Source of the DNA: Drosophila persimilis
Taxonomy: Eukaryota; Arthropoda; Insecta; Diptera; Drosophilidae
Length of the DNA stretch: 64,000 nt
Reading direction: 5' to 3'
Assembly: GCF_003286085.1 (NCBI RefSeq)
Contig: NW_020825338.1
Coordinates: 62,001-126,000 of the forward strand
Positions 10,426 through 22,599 of the stretch are shown piece after piece. The notes under the pieces were generated by a model. The model was not told the DNA's origin. It did not search any database and was given only the letters and a program-made list of their open reading frames with translations. Each line of letters starts with the position of its first letter. Position 1 is the first letter of the stretch. A program made the position numbers and the translations under genes.

Positions 10426-13015
10426 TTAGGCACTCTCCTCTACGCGTCGCTCCCTTTCGCATCTTCTCAGATCGCTCTGGATGGCTATTAAGGTGTTGCT
10501 AACGCGCTGCCAGTTCTCGTCGGACTCCGTCATGAACGCCATTAGCTCCTCTGGTCGTGGGAAATACTCTGCACTTGAGCGGTACCTCGTGCAGTGGTAG
10601 ATCACATGCTCCGGATCCTCGCTCTCATTCGAACACTCAGGACACTCGGGAGTATCCTCGTGTTTGAACCTATGCAGATACTTCCTGTATCCTCCGTGAC
10701 CCGTCAGGAATTGGGTGAGGTGGTAGTTCATCTCTCCGCTTCTCCGCCCTATCCATGACTCAATGTCCGGGATTAGTCTATGGGTCCACCGTCCATTTGT
10801 GGTCGTGTCCCATCTTGCCTGCCATTTTTCTATCGACGCCCGCCTTTCCGACGCACGGATGGTCTCTAGCGATGCATTAGTTCGCATCCCTGCGCGCGCT
10901 TCATATACATGCGTCATCTCGAGCGCTAGTATATCCACCGGTATCATGGCCGCGAGGACCAGGGCTGCGTTATCCGACACCGTCCTATATCCAGGCACTA
11001 CTCGAAGAGCGCAGAGCCGATATGGCACTGAAATCTTTCTTCTAAGACTCATGTTGCCGGATAGGGTTGAAGACCACACCGGCGCAGCGTACAGTAGGAT
11101 CGAGGCCACTACTCTCGCCAGAAGTAAGCGTCGACCTGCCTTGGGTCCACCAATATTGGGGAGCATCCTTGCGAGTGCTGCCTGCATCCGGGAGGCTTTT
11201 TGACTCACGTACTCGATGTGGGCCCGGTAGTTCAATCGGTTATCCAGCATCACGCCTAGGTACCGGATTGACTCCTGCGACTTAATAGTCGCATTACCCA
11301 CGCGAAACGTCGCGTACTCCACCTTCTTCCGACTCGTGATGAGTACAGCCTCCGTTTTGTGGCCAGCCATCCAGGGTCACCACCGCGCAGTACTCCTTTG
11401 TGCCAAATCTCCATCTTATTCCCTCGATCGCTCTGGATGCAATGTCGGTGACTGCCTTGATGGCGTCGACCGTTGATTTGGCCTTCCGGAATCCGTACTG
11501 GGACTCCGATAAGGCCTGCTTCTCTTGGATCACAACTTGCAGTCGGTTGTAGACGATTCTCTCCAGGGTTTTGCCGACCGAATCTAGCAAACATATTGGG
11601 CGGTATCCTGATGGTTCCTCCGGGGACTTATTTCCTTTGGGCAGAAGTATTAGCCGCTGCACTTTCCACTGCTCTGGAAACACTCCTTCCCGTAGGCATT
11701 TGTTGAACGTGTCAACAAATACTTCTGGTCTGGTGGTTGCTCCAAGCTTCAATGCCTTGTTTGGGATACCGTCCGGTCCTGGTGCCTTTTTATCCCCAAT
11801 TCTCCTGGTAGCCGCTATCACCTCCTCAACAGAAATCTGTTGCCACAGCTCGGAGTCTTGGCTCGAGACGCTCTCCTCCCTATACGGGTGCTGTGGGAAT
11901 AGGGCCTCCACGATGCTACGAAGCAGGATCGGGCAGGTCACTTCCGGTGTTGACTGGCTCCTTATCCTCTTGGTGACGACCTTATATGCCGTCCCCCAAG
12001 GGTTGATGTCAGCCTCCTCGCATATCTGCATGAAGCAGGCTGACTTGCTCTCCTTTATGGCACGTTTAAGGGCTCTTTTCGCTGATCGGAGTTCCTCTCC
12101 CCTGGTTTCGAACTCAGGCCGACCACGTGCTCTCTGGTAGCACCGTCTTGCTCGTAGGCAGGCTTTCCTTAGCTGGTTAACCTCCGCATTCCACCAGTAA
12201 CAGGGCGCTCCTCTTTTGCAAGGCTTCCTTCTTGGCATTGCCGCATCACATACCTCCTCCATGAGCTTCGCCAGTTTCTGAGCCAGGCCCTCTGCCGTTT
12301 CTCGCGCAGGGCTCCAGCTGGCGTTGCGCAGATATTCCGTGAAGGTTTCCACGTCCAGGTGGTCGCCCTTCCATTTAGGTCCGGTAATTTTGGCTAGCTA
12401 TCTTTTCGTTGCTGCTCCGCATTCGAAGTGGATCGCCTGGTGGTCGCTGAACGTAAACTCCTCGCTTACTCTCCACGTAGATCCCCTATGGAGTGAGACG
12501 CTCATGAAGGTTAGGTCGATAATGGACCCTCGACCCGCCTTGAAGTAGGTTAGCTTCCTGCCATCGTTTGCGAGTATTACGTCCAAGGACGCGAATTCCT
12601 CGAGCAGACACGTGCCTCTGGCGTTGGTTTCCTTACTGCCCCACTCTACGGACCACGCATTAAAGTCTCCCGCTATTATTACGGGGGCTCTTCCGCGCGC
12701 GTCTTCCGCTATATGCGCTAGCATACTTTGGAAGCGCGCTAGGTCCCAGCTCGGCGGGGCATAGCAGCTATAGAAGGTTACCTCTCTAAGCCTCGCTCTA
12801 ACAAATCCTTCGTTGGTTGCGCATATCTCCTGGGGGTGGATTTGTACGGCCCAGATGGCCGCCTTGCCGCAACTGCTGCTGGTCCAACCGCTTCCTGGTA
12901 TCGCCCTGAATGGCTCGCAGATGAGCACGACTTCGGTCTTCCTCTCCCTGACTGCTTGTCTCAGGAGAGACTGAGCAGCTTCGCAATGGTTTAAGTTCAG
13001 CTGAGTACACCTCAT
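10426..13015 (-). pseudogene. R1-clade ORF2 (endonuclease-RT), disabled, right copy
   Basis: Same arrangement as the left copy, but with the C-terminus in view. The endonuclease spans 13015-12398 and ends at an in-frame TAG, then the same frame reopens to 11371. At about 11370/11371 RT motif A (VVTLD) is fused out of frame to post-catalytic sequence, removing the YADD-type centre. The remaining 314 codons (11370-10426) hold the RT thumb region (YLGVMLDNRLNY) and a C-terminal Cys/His segment (CPECSNESEDPEHVIYHC) as in R1-clade proteins, with the stop at 10426. R1-type ORF2 normally exceeds 1000 aa in one frame. No RT activity is expected; mobility would need another element's enzyme. Confidence 0.9.
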
Positions 13016-14309
13016 GCTGATCTTTTAGTCAGGGCGTTCCTAAACAGGGGGCATCTACCGCTGCCGGCCACGTGCTTCCAGTCTGCGCTCGTTCCCTTGC
13101 AGAGCATGCACTGTGGTTCCAGGCTACAGTCCTTTGCCAGGTGGTTCTCCTTTCCACATCTTCTACACAGCTTGGACCTATCTACTTTGCTACTGCACTG
13201 TCGTGCCATATGCCCAAACTCGAGACATCTGAAGCATTTGGTGACGCTGATTCGCTCACGCAGTCTGCATCTTTCCCAGCCTACTTTTAGGACTCCTATT
13301 TTCAGAGCCTTCTGAGCGCTCTCCGCTGGCAGCCTGATTGTGGCCGTCTGGGTTCCGCCGTATGCCTTTCTCAGCTGGATGTCATCCGCAGACAGCTCCG
13401 CCAATTCCACCTGGCTTCTCAGAGCTTCGCATATATCCTCCGGTGTGGTTATTTCGTCCAGGTCCTTGCACTCTACGGTCACCCGGTGCGACAGGCTACG
13501 GACTTCCGCGTGCTCCTTCAGCGTATTGGCTACAAGGCTTTTAAACGTCTCCGTCTCCTCTCCCGACTTGTTGAGCTGTAGCAGTAGCTCTCCTTTTTGG
13601 GTCCTCTGATCCTGGCGACCGCATCACCGAGTCCACGCAGGGTTTCGTCCGTCCTAACCTTGCGCAGTATCTCTGCATAGGTCTGTTCACCTTTGGTGGC
13701 AATGACGATGGCGTCTGGTCGCGTCTTGTCCGCGAGCGCTCCAGTCGGCTTTTGCGGCCTTTTCCTTCTGCGCCGGTTGGTCACCGTCATAAATGGGGTC
13801 TCCTCCGTCTCCTTTCTCTCCCTTTCAGCGTGGGCGTCCTTTTCAACTGCTACTCCCGGTGTGGTCTGGACCTCGACCGCTGCCTTGGTTCTCTTTGTCC
13901 GGGGTGTTGGTGCACCTGCAGCCTGTTTCCTCTTATGCTCCGGGAGAGGTCTGAAAATCGGTGACGTCTGAGAAGACTGGTGGGTCCTGATCACCGCCTT
14001 AGCTCCTTCGTCGTGCAGCTGGATAGCAACCAGCTCATACAGCACCCTTATGCTCTCGATCGAGTCCCGCATAGGTTGGTGTATGGATCGCCTCTTGCCA
14101 TCCTCAAGCATCTCCACTAGCTGCGTGATCTCTCGTCCTAGATCGCGCAGCGCTGTGCTGCCCTGAGCTTTTTGGTGCTGCTCCGGGCCAGGGAGGGCCG
14201 GCAGCGGGGCGTCGGTCCGCTCGCCAGTTGGCGTTCTCGCCATTTTTTTGCTTTTATTGAAGCCTTCTCCTGTGTCGTTCGTCATTATGGGTGTGATATT
14301 TGTGCTCAT
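13012..14309 (-). pseudogene. R1-clade ORF1 (gag-like, CCHC), frameshifted, right copy
   Basis: Right-block counterpart of 2318-3615, with ATG at 14309, three zinc knuckles near the C-terminus and the same frame break at the AAAAAGG run near 13594. It differs from the left copy by two missense changes (a Pro/Gln and a Pro/His difference). Upstream 14310-14898 is the leader, with no gene. Confidence 0.8.
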
Positions 14310-15264
14310 TTTGTTGGGTCCCAACTCGTAAGCCGTTGTCCTTGTCTGTTGTACAGTCGCGTTATGATCCCATGGTTGTCTATGCAAGCAGGGAGGCCAT
14401 GCGAGGGTTGACTCCCGCCCTTATGGGGTCGGGAGTTCAGAGCCGGATCCGCGCTAGTCAGGAGTGCCTCAACTGAGCCTGTACGTCTAATTTAATGGCT
14501 ACAGAACAAGGAGCGTGCTTAGAGATTTGCCAATTTTTCACGGGACGGGGGCAGAAGCAGCATTAACCTAGCAGCCATTTCGGCGGGGTTTCATTCCGCG
14601 TACTAAAGTGCTAGAATGCTGGCTTCCGTCAGCCCTGGGGTCATCAATCCAAAAAAGGGGGGTCCAGTTCCTATCCTAAGACTTTACTGGTCTCCGTCTT
14701 AGTCGCCTTCTCGTATTAGTTAGGTGTTTCACAGGTGTGTTAGACCTATCCGGGGGATACCTGGCATGTGCCGGCGGTTACGAGTTGCTTTAGTGCTCTT
14801 TAGAGGGAGCAGAACATCCCCGTGTCTTCTTAGTCGCCTCATACGACAAGCTATGACATGCTGTGGTGGTATTCTACTGCCCGCTCACCACACGGGTGAG
14901 CAGTCCGCATTTGTGCTAGTGTGTGTGTGTGTGCGCTTTCGTTGACTTGGCTGACCTCGCTCTGCCGCGAATGCTATGGCGGGTAGGGTAATTTGTATTA
15001 GTATTATACATTCCTGGCATAAGAATTCGCCTGAATGCTAGCATATAAACAATCTGTTAGCTTTGTCATTTGTGCAATTAATACATCTATGTATTTTCCC
15101 TTCCAGTTTTTGAGTAGATTCAGCAGCGGCGGCCGCATGCTGGATCCGCTCCTGTGTCAGCAATGTGATGAGGTTGTCCAGTTTCTGGCTGAGTTCATCG
15201 CTAGGACGGACGCTCTGATTGCTCACCGTGGGCTGGAATCCAATTGTGGTCGCTGTGGGTGGCA

Positions 15265-15492
15265 TTCTTGGACGTTGACATGCAATGACTGCATCTTTCA
15301 AGAGGCGATGCAGTTACTGCACCGTCAAGTGGCCCGTGTGACACCAGCAGAAGGCTGTTACGTGCGGATCCCAGGCAAAACGCAGCCCTCCTCCCGCCCA
15401 ACCGACCAAGGGGCGCTGCCGCATGACGCGCGGTGCGTAGCCGAACCAAACGCGAACATGCAAGAAAGATAGATATTAGACTAACATTCGAG
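15265..15492. repeat. 228-bp dispersed repeat, copy 2 (in right block)
   Basis: Duplicate of 4571-4798 carried by the block duplication; related to 26844-27070. Confidence 0.85.
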
Positions 15493-15555
15493 GAAAATTA
15501 GCACTAAACTCACTAAGAAACTAAGCATGCAATCAAAATACAAATACCACTACAG

Positions 15556-17397
15556 TTACTAATTAATAGAAAGGTGTGTAAGGATTAATAATTTAATAAG
15601 AGGAATGGCATTGACTGCCATACTTGCCTCCCTGGAAGAGGCTGGGAATGGCTTGCTGGCTCCCTTGTGCGAAGGGTGTCAGCATAACTGCTAATCTGAG
15701 CTGGAGGAGCAGGAGCTCTTGCGCCTGAGCGCGCTCGCCGGCGGCCCGGCTGCTGCAGTGCTGGAAAGCCCTGCTGGTTCATGACGGGTGGCTGGCGGGG
15801 ACGCCGCAAACCCTGAGCGGCGGGTAAGGTAGGCATCGAAAGTTTACTCAACATCCTGTTGGTCTTTTCTCATCCGTTATTCCTTCTGTTGCAGTACTCT
15901 TTGTATTTGATACAACCACGGTAGCTGGCAACCATGGACCATTACAATTGGCGCATTTCGGCACATCCTCCCGCTTCTTGGGGCAGTCCTTGGGGTCATG
16001 CTTCTCCCCACACTTCAGGCATATAACTGCACGGCTGCAGTAGTTCTTGGAGTGCCCAAGCATCTGGCACTTGTGGCACTGGGGAACGCCTGGCGCGCGT
16101 ATGGGCTTCTCGACCTTGATCCGTTGGCTGCAAATTGCCGTTAGCTCATAAATACTATTATTATTGTCCTGAGGCTCAAGCTCGACCTCGAATAGGTCCA
16201 ACGAATCCTTTGTGAATCGTTTAAGTATATTGGCAATATGCCTCACCTTGTAGCCAAGTCTACCGAGCTGTTCACGCACCCAGTCTGTGGGTGTGGAACG
16301 GTGCAGGTGACGTATGACGATACGCATACCCCTTTCGCTTCGCAGGCGAAATGTATGGTAATCCACACCTTCCCCCTCAGATAAGAGCCGAATTAGGGCC
16401 CTATGGCCATCTATTGTATGGCACATGACTTTAAGAGACCCATTATTAGCAGACTTAGTGTCATATGTGCCTACGCCAATGGCATTGTCAATGCATTGGA
16501 GCAGGGGAACGATATCAGAAACATTAGGAATGTATATAGGGGCTGGCCGCACAGAACAGGTTCCTCGGCTTCCGTCTCTCCCTCGCTGCAGTCAGTGCCC
16601 ACATCCATAACGTCATTTGCTATGTCGTCAGCATCCGAGAGTATATCGAAGTAGTTCGTTATATTCCTCTGCCTAGAGTCAGGCTTTTCCTTGGAGATTG
16701 CTGTCCGCTTAATCTTCTTGGCCGACGCCTTTGTAATCGACGAGCCCAAGGTGGTCGTCCGCTTCTTGTTCCGGGCCCCAGACTCCGCCCTCAGCTTAGC
16801 AATTACTTCCTTCTTCATTGCCGATTTCTCCTGCTGCTCCTTGAGGAGCTCGTGTAGAGTCGTCTGGCTCAGCACAGGTGCTGCAAGGGCAGTAGGATTG
16901 GTGGAGACAGTAATGCCAGAACTGCCAGGGGCACAGGTAGTAGTAGAAGCAGCAGCACGAGCAGCACCAGTAGAAACTGGAGGACGTTCAGCAGCACTAG
17001 CAGTAGTAGGAACTGTTGCAGCTGGAGGGCGTTTAGCTGCGGCGGCAGCTACGCGAGTAGGGGCGGTGGCTTTGGCAGCAGCAGGAATGGCAGCACGGGC
17101 AGCTGCAGCAGAGGCTCTGGTTAGCATGGCAGCGGGGGGGCGTAGCATTGGCTTGGTTAACAATGTAACGAAGGGGTACTGCATCAACTTGGCTGCAGCG
17201 GAAGCTGAAGTTGATGGCATGTCACTTGTCAGATCCGCCAATGAGGTCGAGCGACAGGAAAGGGGGCGCAAATCAGTCTGTGAAATTCCCGGCATTAGTT
17301 GCGGGGGGGAATGCAGATCGTCTTCGTTGTCCGAACAGGGAGCACTTGAGGCCAAAGTGGTCTTCTTTTTAGATTTAGGACACGGTTTACGTACCAT
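15556..17397 (-). pseudogene. Jockey-clade ORF1 (gag) remnant, right copy
   Basis: Right-block counterpart of 4862-6703: Ala-rich N-terminus from the ATG at 17397, jockey-type core and two intact CCHC knuckles (16552-15848), then the separate C-terminal frame (15854-15585) with SYADTLRT and the CR1-like tail. The same two frame changes are present. A few codons differ from the left copy (for example a Thr/Met change near 16313). No ORF2 follows. Confidence 0.75.
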
Positions 17398-17583
17398 TGT
17401 TTATTGTATATTGTGGCTTTATTAGCGCAATTTGACACAAGTGTGAAAAAGCGGTGAGTTTATGCGGCTCAACAGATCGGGGCTGTCTATGTCACCCCTG
17501 ATCAAGTTGTGCATAAATATCACACCAAGCATTTTTCTACGGTTAACTAAGGATGGGAGGTTTACTAATAGTAGTCTACTAGA

Positions 17584-20044
17584 TTAAGATGGGAGTCTTA
17601 CACCCGCATCCCAGTTAAGGCCCCGCAGAGCAAAGAGTAAAAAGTTTTTCTGTACTGATTCTATACGGTCCTGGTGTACTTTGTACTGAGGGCACCATAC
17701 ACAGGAGCCGTATTCTAAGATCGGACGAACAAGCGAGGTATAGAGAGTCTTTGTTATATAGGGGTCGTCAAATTCCTTTGACCACCTCTTTATAAACCCA
17801 AGCACGCCCATGGCCTTATTTACCATGGTAGAAATCTGTTCGGAAAACTTTAACTTGTGGTCTAACATAACACCCAGATCATCCACCAGGGTAATTCTCT
17901 CAAGAGAACCACCAAATAGGGTGTAGGGAGCCAACAAAGGGCTAGAACGATGAAATGTCATATCTTTGCATTTCGAGGCATTAAGGTGTAACAAGTTTGC
18001 ACAACACCATGACTAAAAGTTATTGAGATCGGATTGCAAGCGAGAATGAAATGAAATGTCCTTATACTGGACACAGAGTTTAACATCATCCGAATACATA
18101 TGTAAGTACTCGAGAGTATGTTAATACTGAAGGCAAGTCATTAATAAAGAGTGTGAAGAGTAAGGGGCCTAGATGGCTGCCTTGTGGTACTCCCGAAGAA
18201 ACCTTTACTGGTAAAGAGAGGGAGTTTTTGAAGAGGACTCTTTGAGACCTAGAACAAAGATAGCTAGAAATCCATCTCAGGAGGTTGGGCGGAAATCCTA
18301 AAAGGTCAAGGTTTAGGTGCTAAAAGGGAATGGTTTACAGAGTCGAATGCTTTACTAAAGTCGGTGTAAATAACATCCGTCTGTAAATTACCTTGAAAGC
18401 CTTTAATAATGAAAGAGGTAAACTCTAACAAGTTCGTGGTGGTTGATCGCCGCCTTATAAATCCATGCTGAGTTGGAGATATATGTAAGTGACTTGCAGA
18501 GATGTTGCAAGTGCGGAGTTAAAACCTTCTCAAACATTTTGGGAATAGCGGATAACTTTGCTATACATCAGACTTGCTACCTTTTTTATGGAGAGGAATT
18601 ATAAACGATTCCTTCCAGATTGGGGGGAAGCAAGAGGAATCAATGGACAGGGTGAATAGTTCAAGCAAAGGTCCACACAGAGCCTCGGCGCAGTACCTGA
18701 GTACACAACCTGGAACCCCGTCTGGACCCGGTGAAAACACCGGCTTAACTAGTCGAAGATCATGAAGTAGGGAATATTCATTTAACAAGGGACTGAAAAT
18801 GCCGACGACCTCGGTAATCCGTATGGGTACGGTTGACCAGAGTAGCTTTCCTCAGAATAGGTGGTTTGGAAAAACTGGGCAAAAGGATCGGCAATTGCCT
18901 GATCATTATTTGCCGACGTATTACAAAATGATAGCGAGGATGGGTGTGCGGACGCTTACTGTTTACGAAGCAGTAAAACTGTTTAGGGTCCTGAGAAAAA
19001 CGTATCCTGCAACGAGATAGGTAGTTCTTATAGCATTGAGCATTAAGAACTGAAAAGTTTGACCGAGCTATTACATAACGAGAGTAAGAAGTAGGAGAGC
19101 CCACTTCTTGAAATTTTTTTATAAAGTCTTGATTTTAAGTTTTTTAGACTGGATAACTCTTTGGTAAACCAAGGGGGTTTTCCAGATCTAATCGGACAAG
19201 AAAGCGGGACACAAGAATCAAAAAATGTGCCAAGAGCATTGTAAAAAATTTTTGTGCCTTTTGTGACATTAGTGCACAAGTACAAAGCGGACCAATCAAA
19301 ATCCCTAATGAGGTTATTAAGCTTCGCAAACTCGGCTTTACGAAAGCAGCGGACACGTTCAGGTAGTCTACTCGACCGATCCAATACAGTTGGTCCTATG
19401 TCTAGCGACACCTCGAAAGTAGGGTGGTAGGCGTCTTCAGGTATAGTGAGCGGAAGGGCTCGGGTTAACAACACTATGGTCGGATCCGATACAAAGCATA
19501 GATCAAGCAATCGACCCAAGGAATTTTTCACATGATTGACTTGAGAGAGGGACAGGTCAAGCAAGCCGTCAAAAAAGTCATGTCGTGACATGGGCACTAG
19601 GATACTAGACTCGTTTGCCGAAGACCACAAAGCTCCTGGCAAGTTGAAGTCGCCAAGAACTATCATACGATCTTTATCATATAGCGAGGAAGAAACAGCG
19701 GTTAAAGCGGACAAGTGCTGCTCATAAATTGAAATATCCGAAGAAGGTGGGATATACGAGCAATTAATGAATATAGCGAAAGCGGAAAGAATCAGTTTTA
19801 CACACAGGAATTCCAGTTCCTGTTGAACTTGGACTGTGAAGTGTTCTGACGTGAAGTAAGAGTCCACTGCAATTAGAACCCCTCCTGCACGTCGAGACGA
19901 ACGGTCCTTTCGAAAAGTTGTGTACCGACCAGCCAAAACCTCGGAACTAAGAATGTCCGGCTTTAACCAGGTTTCAGTAAACACAATAACGTGGGAAGCA
20001 AATGCAACACTATCCCGGAAAAGAATGCTGAGCTTACTACGCAA
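17584..20044 (-). pseudogene. CR1-like ORF2 (endonuclease-RT), multiply broken
   Basis: The endonuclease is the best preserved part (20044-19043): VIVFTETWLKP, the GGVLIAV and GDFNLPGALW motifs, and RLLDLCFVSD. The linker lies at 19104-18778. RT begins with GPDGVPGCVL and IIPLHKKGSKSDV (18788-18561). The finger/palm region (18560-18000) is legible but interrupted by stops. YSDD and the thumb follow to a TAA at about 17584. The N-terminus lacks a clear ATG because the frame opens upstream of 20044. It would have nicked target DNA and primed reverse transcription; now non-functional. Confidence 0.78.
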
Positions 20045-20079
20045 GCCTCTTACATTCTGATAGGTTACTAAGAGAGAAG

Positions 20080-21051
20080 TTAGTTTTTTGGAAAGGTGGA
20101 AGCAAGACGGGAAGTTGAGGAAGAGGAAGTTGAGGTTGGGGGTGGCACACTGGAAAGATTTGGAATGGATATGGGGGGCCTATTCTTCTTCTTAGCCTTA
20201 AACTCCTTCACCACCAAATGCTCCGGCCAAAATTTGGCGAAGCAAATGGTGTCAAATTGAGTTAGGGAGATGCTTCTCTTAAACGAGGCTATCTCCCTGG
20301 CATAAGAGAAGTTAAATTTCTCCACATTTAAACCCACGGCTTTTATTTTGCTTTGAATAAAAGCAATTATATCATTAGATGTGAGGTCAGGGGCCAGCCG
20401 TGAAACAAAAACTTGTCGTTTTGGTGGGACTCCCACTACCCGGAGGTCCGGAACGTCTATTTACTGGTGGGTTCGGGATAGACGGGACAACTAGTGAACT
20501 TGCGGACACCACGGACACGGACGCTGCAGACGTACTTGGCTGCACATTCTCCGAGGCGATGAATTCGGCTACCGAATCTGCATCGCCAGCAGCTGTCGTT
20601 GCCTTTGGAGTGGCAAACGAGATCAACTGCTGCACACTTGGAGTGGTCGGAGTCAGTTTTTCGGCGGCGCACGGCTGAGTGACGGTTGGCACTTGCAGGT
20701 CCCGCGGAGTGACCTTTTTACGCCTCGGAGACTCATTCAGCAGTTTTAAACCGCTAAACTGAGCCTCCATGGCTAGGAGCCGATCGTATTGGTTTTGAAA
20801 CCAACGGTCAGCTCCTTAAAGCCACTCCGCGTCTGCCTCATGAAAGATACCATTTCCTTCTGCACCGCACGGCATGCCTCGCAACTGCAATGCAACCCAT
20901 TACGTTTGGCTATAGCATCACTCACGAGGCCAGAAAATCCCGCGCATTTTGCGTGGACTACGCTGTCGCAGAGCCAGCAGGGGACATTCGGCTGATCGTG
21001 AGTGATCTGCTTCTTGCAGGTTTTTTTGGCGCAGACCACAGCGAATTCCAT
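20080..21051 (-). pseudogene. CR1-like ORF1 with PHD-type finger, frameshifted
   Basis: From ATG 21051 (MEFAVVCAKKTCKK) a Cys-rich module (PNVPCWLCDSVVHAKCAGF ... HCSCEAC) resembles the PHD finger of CR1-clade ORF1 proteins. A Ser/Thr/Pro-rich linker follows in a second frame (20770-20387), then a domain beginning KRQVFVSRLAPDLTSNDI, which looks like an RRM- or esterase-adjacent segment, in a third frame (20436-20080). Two shifts separate the parts. Role in the parent element: nucleic-acid binding. Confidence 0.7.
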
Positions 21052-21168
21052 TTTTATTATTTAAATATTTTCCTAAGAAAATTTACGAAGAAAAATTAAA
21101 ATTTCCAAAACAAATTGGTATCAGACCAATGTGCCAGACAACGCTCAAAGCGGAATTGGTAAGAAAAA

Positions 21169-22295
21169 AACGAGGGGGAACGTTGTGAGTTGCTGCGGAC
21201 ACCGCAACTCTACGGTTATACCCGATACTAAGTCAGTATGGCTCTCCTCCGGCAGACGCCGCTAATATTAAACGACACGACAAAGAGTGCGTGCGAGAGA
21301 GACAGAAAATCAGTCTGAGCGTGACGTCGGGCGCTGCGTAGCCAGTGCAAATTGATTTGCTCCTTTTGGCTATGAAAATGATCTGATCTGATCCAGATTC
21401 AGCAACCTGATAGATATGGTTATTATCTATGATTCTGCGTTTTTAGTTTTCTCAAATCTACAATATTGTGGATGCAACAGATTTTCGTCCTTTGTGGGGG
21501 CGGATGGGGGTGGGGCGAAATTCTGAGATATACGTTTTATAGTGACATCTTAAAGGAGTGTGTGTACCAAATTTGGTTACTCTAGCCTTAATAGTCTCTG
21601 AGATTTGTGGTTGCCTCAGATTTTCGTCCTTTGCGGGGGCGGAAGGGGGTGTGGCGAAATTTGGACAGGAAACGGTCAAGGTCCGATATCACAGGAGTGT
21701 GGATACCAAATTTGGTTGCTCTAGCTCTTATGGGTTCTGAGATCCTTGAACTCATATTTTGCAATTGGTAAAAAAGACCATGAAACCTGTGTGTTAGAGT
21801 GAGACAGAGCGAGAAAGAGTGAAATTGTTTTCGTGATTCTGGCTGTAATAATTATACGATCTGGTTCAGATTTTGCACTCTAGAAGATATAGTCATCTTC
21901 TACGATTCTGCGTTTTTAGTTTTCTCGTATCGTCAAAATTGTGGATGCCACAGATTTTCGCCCTTTGTGGGGGCGGAAGTGGGCGGGGCAAAGTTTTGAA
22001 ATATTTTTGGAGCAGTGACATATCACAGAAGTCTGGATCCAAAACATCGTTGCTCTAGCTCTTATAGTCTTTGAGCATTAGGCGCTGAAGGGGACGGACA
22101 GACGGACAGACGGACAGACGGACGGACGGACAGACGGACAGACAGACATGGCTCAATCGACTCGGCTATTGATGCTGATCAAGAATATATATACTTTATG
22201 GGGTCGGAAACGATTCCTTCTGGACGTTACACACATCCACTTTTACCACAAATCTAATATACCCCAATACTCATTTTGAGTATCGGGTATAAAAA
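21169..22295 (+). mobile_element. MITE-like dispersed repeat, copy a (1.13 kb)
   Basis: Starts AACGAGGGGGAACGTT and ends TATCGGGTATAA. A short inverted pair TTATACCCGATACT (about 21222) and AGTATCGGGTATAA (22279-22293) frames most of it. No coding capacity. It contains internal repeats of a module with CAGATTTTCGTCCTTTG, a GACGGACA microsatellite, and a tail with TATACTTTATGGGGTCGGAA that I know as a common fly intergenic repeat tail. Two more copies are in the window in the same orientation. Family name not assigned. Confidence 0.8.
22087..22150 (+). repeat. GACGGACA microsatellite
   Basis: Short tandem array of GACGGACA/GACAGACG-type units inside the MITE-like repeat. A shorter array is at the same internal position in the copy at 38.8 kb. 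Confidence 0.9.
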
Positions 22296-22599
22296 GAGAG
22301 CAGAGTGGAGAGCGGTTATAGCGAGAGCTACTAAACAGAGAGCGCTATTGCTCAGAAAGTTTAGAGAGCGAGAGAGAAAGAACAGTTATTGAAGTTGAGG
22401 TGATAGCGAGAGAGTGATAAAACAACAAAAGCTACCAGACGAGAGCGGACTGCAATGCAATGTAATGCGTACTCACTCACTGCAACAACACAAACACAAG
22501 CACAACCACAAGCCAGCGCCGAAAAATAAAAAGTTAAATAATGTTTTAACACAAATCAAAAGGCATGCACTCGCGTAATAGAATAGGTTTCCAGATTGT
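22296..22599. other. Non-coding AT/GA-rich spacer
   Basis: GAGAGCG-rich sequence between the MITE-like repeat and an R1-type fragment. No gene or clear element end. Confidence 0.5.

Larger units (their letters stand above)
10227..14898 (-). mobile_element. R1-clade non-LTR retrotransposon, right copy, full outline 4.67 kb
   Basis: Complete outline of the element also present at 1-4204. The minus-strand 3' end is a poly(A) tail seen as a T-run at 10227-10247, followed inward by a 3' UTR, ORF2, ORF1 and a leader. A 12-bp direct repeat AGCAGTCCGCAT is at both ends (10212-10223 and 14899-14910), and a 15-bp match with one mismatch is possible, supporting a target-site duplication. Flanks on both sides are GT/GTAT repeats, that is ACAY on the element strand. 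I recall that Waldo-type R1-clade elements prefer ACAY repeats. Non-autonomous because of the ORF lesions. Confidence 0.85.
10695..17458. repeat. Right copy of the tandem duplicated block
   Basis: Counterpart of 1-6764. After 17458 (matching 6764) the sequence jumps to the equivalent of 7239, inside the CR1-like ORF2, so 474 bp present on the left are missing here. CR1-like similarity then continues to 18142 (matching 7925). Confidence 0.95.
17459..21168 (-). mobile_element. CR1-like non-LTR element, long but degraded
   Basis: Minus-strand element with a 5' leader (about 21168-21052), ORF1 with a PHD-type zinc finger, and ORF2 with endonuclease and RT. Both ORFs are broken by several stops and shifts. 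Its 3' terminus is lost at the join with the jockey-type remnant (17458/17459). The first 684 bp (17459-18142) match 7239-7925 with about four differences, including the same nonsense TAA. CR1 is inferred from a PHD-bearing ORF1 combined with this RT style. Confidence 0.75.

Noticed and set aside
22087..22150. Possible CRISPR-like repeat array (GACGGACA)
   Set aside because: Short contiguous microsatellite without unique spacers, in a eukaryotic repeat.
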